Assembly (NCBI RefSeq): GCF_002939385.1
Contig: NZ_MULI01000025.1
Location: forward strand, 1-64,000
DNA from: Streptomyces sp. MH60
Lineage (GTDB): Bacteria > Actinomycetota > Actinomycetes > Streptomycetales > Streptomycetaceae
Length of the DNA: 64,000 nt
Direction: 5' to 3'
A program made the translations under genes and the position numbers. Shown in pieces: positions 8,393-14,947 of this stretch. The notes beneath the pieces are model-generated. The model was not told the DNA's origin. It made no database searches and worked only from the letters and a program-made list of their open reading frames with translations. Positions within the stretch are counted from its first letter, which is position 1. Every line of letters starts with the position of its first letter.

Positions 8393-9174
8393 CCCGGGTG
8401 ACGACCGCATGGACCACGCACGGGACGACGGCGGAGGCGCTCGGTGCCCTCGCGGCCGAAGGGGCGACCGGTGCCCTGTCGGGCGAGCGGGGCATCGTCT
8501 ACCTCTCGGCGGGCCGCGTCGTGCACGTGGAGTCGGCCTTCACACCCGACCTCGGCGCGCTGCTCACCCGCAGCGGCGCGGTCCCGCCGGACGGCTGGTG
8601 GGAGGCGGTCGCCCGGGGCGGCGCCCAGCACCGGGTCGGCCACCGGCTCGTGGCCGGCGGCCGGCTCGCCGCGGGCGCGCTGGAGGTCTGCCACCTGGGC
8701 GCACTGTTCGACGCCGCGTACTTCGTCCTGGCCCACGACACACGCGCCCAGCGCTTCCGGCCCGGCGCGGTGCACTGGCTCGGCGCGGTCCGCTCCGTCC
8801 CGGTGGACGTCGTCGTCCGCGAGTGCGGGCGGCGGCGCGACCTGCTGGACCGGATCTGGCCCGACCCCGCCGTCGACGCGCTCCCCCTGGCCCGGGTGCC
8901 GGGGACGGACACCGCCGAGCTGCCCGTGCGGCGCGGCCGCACCCTGGCCCAGGTCGACGGCGTACGCACCGCCGCGGAGATCGCGTCGGCGCTCGCCTGC
9001 CGCACCTACCACACCCTGGTCGAACTGCGGCGCCTGGCCGCCGACGGCCTCGTCCGTGCCGCGCCACCCGCCGCCCCGCCGCTTCCCCCCGGCCCGGAAC
9101 CGCGGGCGGTCGTGTGGGACGACCCCGACACGGCCCTGCTGCGACGGCTTCGAGACGCCTTGGAGGCCCTGTGA
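8389..9174 (+). CDS. DUF4388-like (PatA N-terminal-type) protein with C-terminal winged-helix-like region
   Basis: This 261-residue protein opens with a segment typical of DUF4388/PatA-N proteins: short strands with GATGALSGERGIVYLSAG and the GRVVHVES motif. This region is usually linked to response regulators and Roadblock proteins. The C-terminal third (RRGRTLAQVDGVRTAAEIAS, LRRLAADGLV) resembles a winged helix, so a regulatory or DNA-binding role is possible but unproven. It is translationally coupled to the preceding Roadblock gene and followed 38 bp later by another. No receiver domain or signal peptide is present. Confidence 0.65.
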   Translation: MTRVTTAWTTHGTTAEALGALAAEGATGALSGERGIVYLSAGRVVHVESAFTPDLGALLTRSGAVPPDGWWEAVARGGAQHRVGHRLVAGGRLAAGALEVCHLGALFDAAYFVLAHDTRAQRFRPGAVHWLGAVRSVPVDVVVRECGRRRDLLDRIWPDPAVDALPLARVPGTDTAELPVRRGRTLAQVDGVRTAAEIASALACRTYHTLVELRRLAADGLVRAAPPAAPPLPPGPEPRAVVWDDPDTALLRRLRDALEAL

Positions 9175-9212
9175 TCCGCGCGCGCCGCCGGCGCGACGAA
9201 AGGAGACTGCTC

Positions 9213-9737
9213 ATGGCCGTCGAGAGCGACGTCCTGGACGAACTGCACCGGCTGCGCAACCGCGTGCCCCAGCTGACCGGGTCGCTCGCGGCCACCGTGG
9301 ACGGCCTCGTCCTGGCCCACGACGCGCCGGGCACCGAACCCGAGGGTCTCGCCGCGCTCACCGCGGCCGCGCTCGGCGTCGCGCACCGCATGGCCGAAGC
9401 CACCGCGCGCGGCGGTTTCCGCGAACTGCTGCTGCGCGGGACCGACGGCTACGTCGCCACCTACGCCGCCGGTCCGGCCGCCGTGCTCACCCTGCTCGCC
9501 GACGGCCGGGTCAACGTGGGCCGCCTGCACCTGGAGGGGCGGCGCAGCGGCGCGCGGATCGGGGAGCTGGTCGCCGCCGGGACCGGGGCGGAACGCGTCC
9601 GCGCCCCGGCCGCCGAGCACGGTGCGGCGCTGCCCGCCCAGCCGGCCCGCCCCATCGGCACCCTGCCGGTGCGCACCCCGCAACGGCCCGCACACCAGCC
9701 CACCCCCCAGGCCGGCGGTCACCACCGGCCGACCTGA
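9213..9737 (+). CDS. Roadblock/LC7 domain protein (second of three), with Pro/Gln-rich tail
   Basis: The protein has 174 residues. Residues about 5-115 form a recognisable Roadblock/LC7 domain (VPQLTGSLAATVDGLVLAHD, a helical segment, and GTDGYVATYAAGPAAVLTLLA), close to the CvnB type found in Streptomyces conservons. About 55 low-complexity residues rich in Pro, Ala, His and Gln follow. A GAAAGGAG site at 9198-9205 fixes the ATG at 9213. A conservon would also carry a CvnA kinase, a DUF742 protein and a GTPase, and none is present here. Confidence 0.8.
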   Translation: MAVESDVLDELHRLRNRVPQLTGSLAATVDGLVLAHDAPGTEPEGLAALTAAALGVAHRMAEATARGGFRELLLRGTDGYVATYAAGPAAVLTLLADGRVNVGRLHLEGRRSGARIGELVAAGTGAERVRAPAAEHGAALPAQPARPIGTLPVRTPQRPAHQPTPQAGGHHRPT

Positions 9738-9779
9738 GCCACCCCTCGCGTACCGATCACGTCCGGAAAGGAAACCACC

Positions 9780-10154
9780 ATGGCCAACCTGGAGACCTCG
9801 CTCAAGGAATGCCTCAGCTCCATCGACGGAGCGACCGCCGTCGCGCTGGTCGACTACACCAGCGGAATGGCGCTCGGCACCCTGGGCGGCGGCAAGGACT
9901 TCAACCTCGAGGTCGCCGCCGCCGGCAACACCGACGTCGTACGGTCCAAACTGCGCACGATGGAGCACCTCGGTCTCAAGGACGAGATCGAGGACATCCT
10001 GATCACCCTGAACACCCAGTACCACATGATCCGCCTGCTCAAGGGGCGCGGCGGCAACGGGCTCTTCCTCTACCTGGTGCTGGACGCGAGCCGCGCCAAC
10101 CTGGCCATGGCCCGCCACCAGCTGCGCCGCATCGAGACCGACCTGGAGGTCTGA
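9780..10154 (+). CDS. Roadblock/LC7-like protein (third of three)
   Basis: This 124-residue, single-domain protein is very similar in layout to the one at 7997-8392. It has a conserved core ATAVALVDYTSGMALG, a central helix ending near DEIEDILITL, and a C-terminal FLYLVLDASRANLAMAR segment. It lacks the extra acidic N-terminal residues of its paralogue. The ATG at 9780 follows GGAAAGG. It is the last gene of the module and converges on the ferredoxin reductase gene across a stem-loop. Confidence 0.75.
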   Translation: MANLETSLKECLSSIDGATAVALVDYTSGMALGTLGGGKDFNLEVAAAGNTDVVRSKLRTMEHLGLKDEIEDILITLNTQYHMIRLLKGRGGNGLFLYLVLDASRANLAMARHQLRRIETDLEV

Positions 10155-10196
10155 GCCCGCCCGCCCGTTCGCCCCCCGCGGACCCCGCGGACGCGT

Positions 10197-10234
10197 CCGG
10201 CGCCGGTGCCCCGCGAGGGGGCCACCGGCGCCGG
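10197..10234. terminator. Bidirectional stem-loop terminator
   Basis: A GC-rich stem of about 16 pairs with one bulge (10197-10212 against 10217-10234) lies between the stops at 10154 (plus) and 10245 (minus). Confidence 0.65.
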
Positions 10235-10244
10235 GCGTCCTGGC

Positions 10245-11609
10245 TCAGGCGCCGCTCTCGCGGAGCATGTCCTCGCGCTCGACGTACTTCACGCGCTCAC
10301 GTCCCTGCGGTTCGCCCTGCGCCTTCTCCGCGGCGTCGAGCCTGTACCAGCCGTCCCAGGTGGTGAAGCGGACGTTGCGCTCGGCGAGGAAGGCGTCCAC
10401 GGCCTCGGGAGCGGGCGAGGCGGGCGTCTGGAGACGGCCGTTCGCGTAGTCGTCCAGCAGGTTGGCCACCGTCTCGTTGGCGTCGCCCTTGGTGTGCCCG
10501 ATCAGACCGACCGGACCGCGCCGGATCCAGCCGGTGACGTACGTCGACCGCAGGTGCTCGCCGGACTCCTGGACGACCCGGCCGCCCACGTCCGGGACCG
10601 TGCCCGTCTCGAGGTCCCAGGGCAGCTTGGGCAGCTGGTCGGAGAGGTAGCCGACGGCCCGGTAGACCGCCTGGACGTCCCAGTCCTTGAACTCGCCGGT
10701 GCCCTTGACGTTGCCCGTGCCGTCCAGCTCGGTGCGCTCGGTGCGCAGGCCGACCACCTTGCCGTCCTCGCCGAGGATCTCCGCGGGCGACTCGAAGAAG
10801 TGCAGGAACAGCTTGTGCGGGCGGTCGCCGACGTCGCGGATCGCCCAGTTCTCCAGGGTCTTGGCGACCATGTCGGCCTGCTTGTTGCCGCGCCGGGTCG
10901 CGATCGAGCCCTCGTCGTAGTCGATGTCCTCGGGGTCGACGATCACCTCGATGTTGGGGGAGTGGTCCAGCTCCCGCAGCTCCATCGGGCTGAACTTCGC
11001 CTGCGCCGGGCCGCGGCGGCCGAAGACGTGGACCTCCAGCGCCTTGTTGGCCTTCAGGCCCTCGTACACGTTCGGCGGGATCTCGGTGGGCAGCAGCTCG
11101 TCCGCGGTCTTGGCGAGGACCCGGGCGATGTCCAGGGCCACGTTGCCCACACCGAGGACGGCGACCTTCTCCGCCTCCAGCGGCCAGGTGCGCGGGAAGT
11201 CGGGGTGGCCGTCGTACCAGGCGACGAAGTCGGCCGCGCCGTACGAACCGTCGAGGTCGATGCCGGGAAGGGACAGGGCCCGGTCCGCCGTGGCGCCGGT
11301 GGCGAAGATCACACCGTCGTAGAAGGCGCGCAGGTCGTCCAGGCTGACGTCGGCGGGGTAGTTCACGTTGCCGAAGAGGCGGATCTGCGGCTTGTCGAGC
11401 ACCTGGTGCAGGGCCGTGATGATGCCCTTGATCCGTGGGTGGTCGGGCGCGACGCCGTAACGGATGAGTCCGAACGGGGCGGGCATGCGCTCGAAGATGT
11501 CGATGGAAACACCGGGGTCGGCGGCCACTTCGGACTTGAGCAGGGCGTCAGCGGCGTAGATCCCGGCCGGGCCGGATCCGACGATGGCTACCCGCAGAGG
11601 GCGGGGCAT
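10245..11609 (-). CDS. Ferredoxin/adrenodoxin-type NADP+ reductase (FprA family)
   Basis: This 454-residue flavoprotein resembles mycobacterial FprA and adrenodoxin reductase. It moves electrons between NADPH and ferredoxin. The N-terminal VGSGPAGIYAAD is the FAD-binding GxGxxG. MPAPFGLIRYGVAPDH is a strong family signature. VLGVGNVALDIARVLAK is the NADPH-binding motif with the usual FGRRGPAQAKF downstream. The C-terminal GWIRRGPVGLIGHTKGDA is also diagnostic. The length is normal. The start at 11609 agrees with the family N-terminus. An iron-box-like sequence lies about 47 bp upstream, which suggests iron control. Confidence 0.92.
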   Translation of the reverse strand: MPRPLRVAIVGSGPAGIYAADALLKSEVAADPGVSIDIFERMPAPFGLIRYGVAPDHPRIKGIITALHQVLDKPQIRLFGNVNYPADVSLDDLRAFYDGVIFATGATADRALSLPGIDLDGSYGAADFVAWYDGHPDFPRTWPLEAEKVAVLGVGNVALDIARVLAKTADELLPTEIPPNVYEGLKANKALEVHVFGRRGPAQAKFSPMELRELDHSPNIEVIVDPEDIDYDEGSIATRRGNKQADMVAKTLENWAIRDVGDRPHKLFLHFFESPAEILGEDGKVVGLRTERTELDGTGNVKGTGEFKDWDVQAVYRAVGYLSDQLPKLPWDLETGTVPDVGGRVVQESGEHLRSTYVTGWIRRGPVGLIGHTKGDANETVANLLDDYANGRLQTPASPAPEAVDAFLAERNVRFTTWDGWYRLDAAEKAQGEPQGRERVKYVEREDMLRESGA

Positions 11610-11655
11610 GTTCAGGTTCCCTTCGAGCGGTGACAGATCGACTCTCCGGGAAGCC

Positions 11656-11674
11656 TAAGCTAAGGCAAGCCTAA
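11656..11674 (-). promoter_or_regulatory. Possible iron box (DmdR/IdeR-type operator)
   Basis: The minus strand reads TTAGGCTTGCCTTAGCTTA. By eye 13 of 19 positions match the actinobacterial iron-box pattern (TTAGGTTAGGCTAACCTAA). It lies 47 bp before the ferredoxin reductase start, in the gap shared with the divergent MFS gene. Confidence 0.45.
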
Positions 11675-11702
11675 GTCGGTACGCGGGTCCGGTCTATGAG
11701 GT

Positions 11703-11719
11703 CATAAGGACATCTTATG
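11703..11719. promoter_or_regulatory. Inverted repeat upstream of the MFS exporter gene
   Basis: CATAAG and CTTATG form a perfect 6-bp inverted repeat separated by GACAT. The AT-rich block is unusual in this sequence. It lies in the divergent promoter region, 133 bp before the MFS start, and may bind an unlinked regulator. Confidence 0.4.
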
Positions 11720-11851
11720 GGATCTCATGGTTCGGGTTTGGGGGTCGGGTGCGCGTACCCGGCCGGGCGCGGGTTTGAAGCCCTGGTCACGGGTGACGCA
11801 GGCGTGGGGACGCAGTGGTGCGCCCCGTGCCGCCTCCCGAGAGGAGCCCGT

Positions 11852-13324
11852 GTGCAGCGTCCGGACGACGACAGCTCGGACCCCAACCGCTGGCGGGCCC
11901 TGTGGGTGACCCTGGTCGCCGGATTCATGACTCTGCTGGACGTGACGATCGTCGCCGTGGCCCTGCCCTCCATGCAGGAGGGGCTGCACACCTCACCGGC
12001 GGCCGTGCAGTGGGTCGTCTCCGGCTACGCGCTCGCGTTCGCCCTGACCCTGGTGACCGCGGGCCGGGTCGGCGACGCGTTCGGCAGGCGCCGCGTCTTC
12101 CTCGCCGCCCTGGCCGCCTTCGTGCTCTGCAGCGCCGCGGCGGGGGCCGCACCCGGCATCGAACTGCTGGTGGCCGCCCGGCTCGCCCAGGGAGTCGCCG
12201 CGGGCAGCCTCGCGCCCCAGAACTCGGCACTGATTCAGCAGCTGTTCCGGGGCGCGGAACGCGGCCGCGCGTTCGGGCTGTTCGGCGCCACCGTGGGGGT
12301 CTCCAGCGCCGTGGGACCCGTCGTCGGCGGTCTGATCCTGGCGCTGGCGGGCCCCGAGGGCTGGCGGTGGATCTTCTACGTGAACGTGCCGGTCGGCGTG
12401 CTCGCGCTGCTCCTCGGCTTCCGCCTGCTGCCCCGGGTGGCGCCCGGCGGCCGGGGACGGCTCGATCCCGTGGGCGTGGTGCTCCTCGGCGCGGGCATCC
12501 TGGCGCTGATGCTGCCGCTGGTGCTCGCCGAGAGCGGGGGCCTGACCAAGGTGTGGTGGCTGTTCCCCGCGGGCGCGCTGGTCCTCGTCGCCTTCGCGCG
12601 GTGGGAGCGCCGGGTCGCCCGGCGGGGCGGGCAGCCGCTCCTGGAGCCGGGACTGCTCACCGAGACCCGCGGCTACGCCACCGGCGCGGGCCTGGGCGCC
12701 CTGTACTTCGTGGGGTTCAGCGGGGTGTGGCTGGTCTTCGCGCTCTTCTTCCAGAAGGGCCTGGGCTACTCACCACTCATGTCCGGCCTGGCGGTGACCC
12801 CGTTCGCCGTGGGCTCGGCCGTCGCCGCCGCCGTGGCCGGCCGGCTGGTGGAACGGCTGGGGCGGCTGCTGACCGTCTGGGGACTGGTCGCCGTCATGGT
12901 GGGGCTGGGCACGACCGCGCTGCTGCTCTGGCTCGCACCCTCCGGCCTGGCCGCCTGGCTCGCCGCCCCGGCCCTGCTGCTCGGCGGGCTCGGCAGCGGC
13001 TGCGTGATCTCCCCGAACATCACCATGACGCTGCGCGACGTGCCGGTGCGGATGGCGGGCGCCGCCGGGGGCGCTCTGCAGACGGGCCAGCGGCTGGGCG
13101 GCGCCGTGGGCACCGCCGCGCTGCCGGGACTCTTCTACCTGACGCTGAACGCCACCCACGACGACTACCACGAGGCCGTCGCCCTGGCGGTGGGCACCGG
13201 CGTCGCCGCCATGCTGTGCGCGCTGACCGTCGCGGTCCGCGACTGGCACCGGGACCGCCCCGGCGGCGACCGCGGCTGCCCGCCGGAGACGTCCCACAGC
13301 CACACCCACGCCGGTCAGAACTGA
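11852..13324 (+). CDS. MFS drug exporter, DHA2 (EmrB/QacA-like, 14-TM) family
   Basis: This 490-residue transporter has the DHA2 motif LDVTIVAVALPSMQ in the first helix. The loop motif GRVGDAFGRRRVF between helices 2 and 3 and the antiporter-type motif C near helix 5 (GPVVGGLILALAG) are also visible. The size and number of hydrophobic segments fit 14 helices. It probably exports a hydrophobic drug or metabolite in exchange for protons. The GTG at 11852 was chosen because GAGAGGAG lies just upstream and the residues before it do not look like coding sequence. No regulator gene is adjacent. Confidence 0.88.
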   Translation: MQRPDDDSSDPNRWRALWVTLVAGFMTLLDVTIVAVALPSMQEGLHTSPAAVQWVVSGYALAFALTLVTAGRVGDAFGRRRVFLAALAAFVLCSAAAGAAPGIELLVAARLAQGVAAGSLAPQNSALIQQLFRGAERGRAFGLFGATVGVSSAVGPVVGGLILALAGPEGWRWIFYVNVPVGVLALLLGFRLLPRVAPGGRGRLDPVGVVLLGAGILALMLPLVLAESGGLTKVWWLFPAGALVLVAFARWERRVARRGGQPLLEPGLLTETRGYATGAGLGALYFVGFSGVWLVFALFFQKGLGYSPLMSGLAVTPFAVGSAVAAAVAGRLVERLGRLLTVWGLVAVMVGLGTTALLLWLAPSGLAAWLAAPALLLGGLGSGCVISPNITMTLRDVPVRMAGAAGGALQTGQRLGGAVGTAALPGLFYLTLNATHDDYHEAVALAVGTGVAAMLCALTVAVRDWHRDRPGGDRGCPPETSHSHTHAGQN

Positions 13325-13355
13325 CCGCCCCGCCGGCACCTCCCCGGGCGGGCGC

Positions 13356-13502
13356 TCAGCGGCGCTTGCCGAACCTGCGCAGCATCTCCTGGGCCTGCGC
13401 GCGGCGGCGCGGGTCCGAGGCGGCCCGGCGCACCTGTTCGGTCGCCCGGCGCCCCTGCGGGCTGCGCGCGAACCGCTTGATCCGGTCCAGTACTCCGGCC
13501 AT
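13356..13502 (-). CDS. Small basic protein of unknown function (48 residues)
   Basis: A 48-residue, Arg/Lys-rich protein (MAGVLDRIKRFARSPQGRRA...) that would be one or two amphipathic helices. GGAGG lies 6 bases before the ATG at 13502. Proteins of this size and composition are common in Streptomyces, but I know of no function. It converges closely on the MFS gene. Confidence 0.6.
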   Translation of the reverse strand: MAGVLDRIKRFARSPQGRRATEQVRRAASDPRRRAQAQEMLRRFGKRR

Positions 13503-13677
13503 GACGTTCCTCCGAGTCGACGACGTGACGCTCTGTCCAGCTGTCCAGCTGTCCTGCCGGTGCTCGTACCCGGAGCCCCGCCGGACACCCCTGCCGGGCG
13601 TTCGCACGTTTGAACCCGCCGCACCCGGCGACCCGCCGGACAGGACATCGCACACGAACGCCGAGAGGTGAACCACA

Positions 13678-13851
13678 GTGGCCGGCAAGGAGAAGTCCAA
13701 GTCCAAGATGGAGCAGGCCAGGGGGAAGGCCAAGGAAGCGGCCGGCCGGGCCGTCGGCAACGAGAGGATGACGGCCGAGGGGCGCGCCGAGCAGTCCAAG
13801 GGCGACGCCCGGCAGGCCAAGGAGAAGGGCAAGGACGTGTTCCGGCACTGA
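13678..13851 (+). CDS. CsbD-family stress protein
   Basis: A 57-residue, very hydrophilic, Lys/Glu/Ala-rich protein with the CsbD pattern: MEQARGKAKEAAGRAVGNE, then AEGRAEQSKGDARQAKEKGK. CsbD proteins are sigma-factor-controlled general stress proteins of unknown mechanism. The GTG at 13678 follows GAGAGG. A clear stem-loop follows the stop. Confidence 0.8.
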   Translation: MAGKEKSKSKMEQARGKAKEAAGRAVGNERMTAEGRAEQSKGDARQAKEKGKDVFRH

Positions 13852-13875
13852 CGCGGAACACGGAACCGGCGGCAC

Positions 13876-13917
13876 ACGGGCCGCGGAACCCGGCGTGGGG
13901 CCGGTTCCGCGGCCCGT
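13876..13917. terminator. Bidirectional terminator hairpin
   Basis: A perfect 15-bp stem (13876-13890 with 13903-13917) has a 12-base loop. It sits between the converging CsbD (stop 13851) and chitosanase (stop 13963) genes. Confidence 0.8.
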
Positions 13918-13962
13918 CTCCTGTCCGGACGCCCCGGTGGGGGCCGTAGGCCGGACCGCGGG

Positions 13963-14805
13963 TCAGCCGATGTGGTAGGCGTCCCCGTACACGTGCCAGT
14001 CCAGCGGCGGCTCCAGGTCGAGGTTGCCCTGGTCCAGGAAGACGCGCTGGGCCGTGTCGACCCGGCTGGTGTCGCTGTGCGCCTCCTCCTGCTTCATCGC
14101 CCACACCCGCTCGTCGAGGAAGGCGTGCAGGTAGGCGACCTCGTCGCCGCCCTGGGCGGGCGGCCGGGCCCGGCCGAGCGCGCGCTCCCGGATGCTGCCG
14201 AAGCCGAGGTCGCCGCCGTCGCCGTGCATCACGAGCGCGTCGTAGTACGCGAACTGCCCCAGCGTCCGCAGCCCGTCCTCCTTGCCCCGCCGCACGGCCG
14301 GGTCGAAGTACACGCGGTCGCGCTCGTCGTCCTGGGCCCCGCGGAACTCCGGGTCCTCGTCGGCGGCCCGGCGCCAGTCGTCCGGGAAGCCGGGGTCGAG
14401 GCCCTCGTGCGAGTCGGAGCCGTCCACCCGGCGCAACGCCGGCAGATAGGGCGCGAGCACGTTCCCGGGACGGCGCTCGGCGTACAGCTCCACCAGGTCG
14501 AGCATGTCGCCGGTGCCGGAGCAGAAGCCGATGATGCCAGCGGTGTAGCCGCGGCCGTCACCGATGTCCTCGATGTACCGGTACTGCGCCTTCCAGTCGA
14601 GCGAGGAGTTCTCCGCGCTCGACACCAGTTGCATGGCGATCTCCTTCTTCGCCGGGTCGTCGAGTCCCGTCGCGCGCGCGGACGCCGCCGCGGCGCGCGA
14701 GGGGGTGAGCAGGGGGACCGTCGCCAGGGACGCGCATGCCATGGCGAGCACGGTACGGCGCGAGGGGCCTGCGGGGCGCGCCGGGTCGGGGATGGGGTGC
14801 CTCAC
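13963..14805 (-). CDS. Secreted chitosanase, glycoside hydrolase family 46
   Basis: This 280-residue enzyme hydrolyses chitosan outside the cell. It has a twin-arginine signal (PSRRTVLAMACASLAT, residues 15-30) and a likely cleavage site near residue 42, so export by the Tat route is expected, as known for Streptomyces CsnA. The catalytic pair is Glu65 (SSAENSSLDW) and Asp83 (DIGDGRGYT). Their spacing of 18 matches Glu22/Asp40 of the Streptomyces N174 enzyme. The GTG at 14805 follows GGAG by 5 bases. A CsnR-type palindrome lies 47 bp upstream. Confidence 0.92.
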   Translation of the reverse strand: MRHPIPDPARPAGPSRRTVLAMACASLATVPLLTPSRAAAASARATGLDDPAKKEIAMQLVSSAENSSLDWKAQYRYIEDIGDGRGYTAGIIGFCSGTGDMLDLVELYAERRPGNVLAPYLPALRRVDGSDSHEGLDPGFPDDWRRAADEDPEFRGAQDDERDRVYFDPAVRRGKEDGLRTLGQFAYYDALVMHGDGGDLGFGSIRERALGRARPPAQGGDEVAYLHAFLDERVWAMKQEEAHSDTSRVDTAQRVFLDQGNLDLEPPLDWHVYGDAYHIG

Positions 14806-14852
14806 GGGATCTCCAGGTGTGGGGGAGTGGGGGAGGGAGTGCCGGGCACTGA

Positions 14853-14867
14853 TAGGAAAGTTTCCTA
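14853..14867. promoter_or_regulatory. Putative CsnR operator upstream of chitosanase
   Basis: TAGGAAAGTTTCCTA is a perfect 7+1+7 palindrome 47 bp before the chitosanase start. It contains GAAAGTTTC, the core recalled for the CsnR (ROK-family) operator that controls csnA in Streptomyces. No csnR gene is next to it. Confidence 0.6.
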
Positions 14868-14947
14868 CCAGACAATCGGCGTCCTGGGCACCCGTCCGGC
14901 GCGAAATCGGTACGGAACAGGGGTCGGCCACGGCCCTCCCGCGTCCG

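Noticed and set aside
7997..10154. A conservon (cvn) operon
   Set aside because: No sensor kinase, DUF742 protein or GTPase is present, so the conservon name does not fit.
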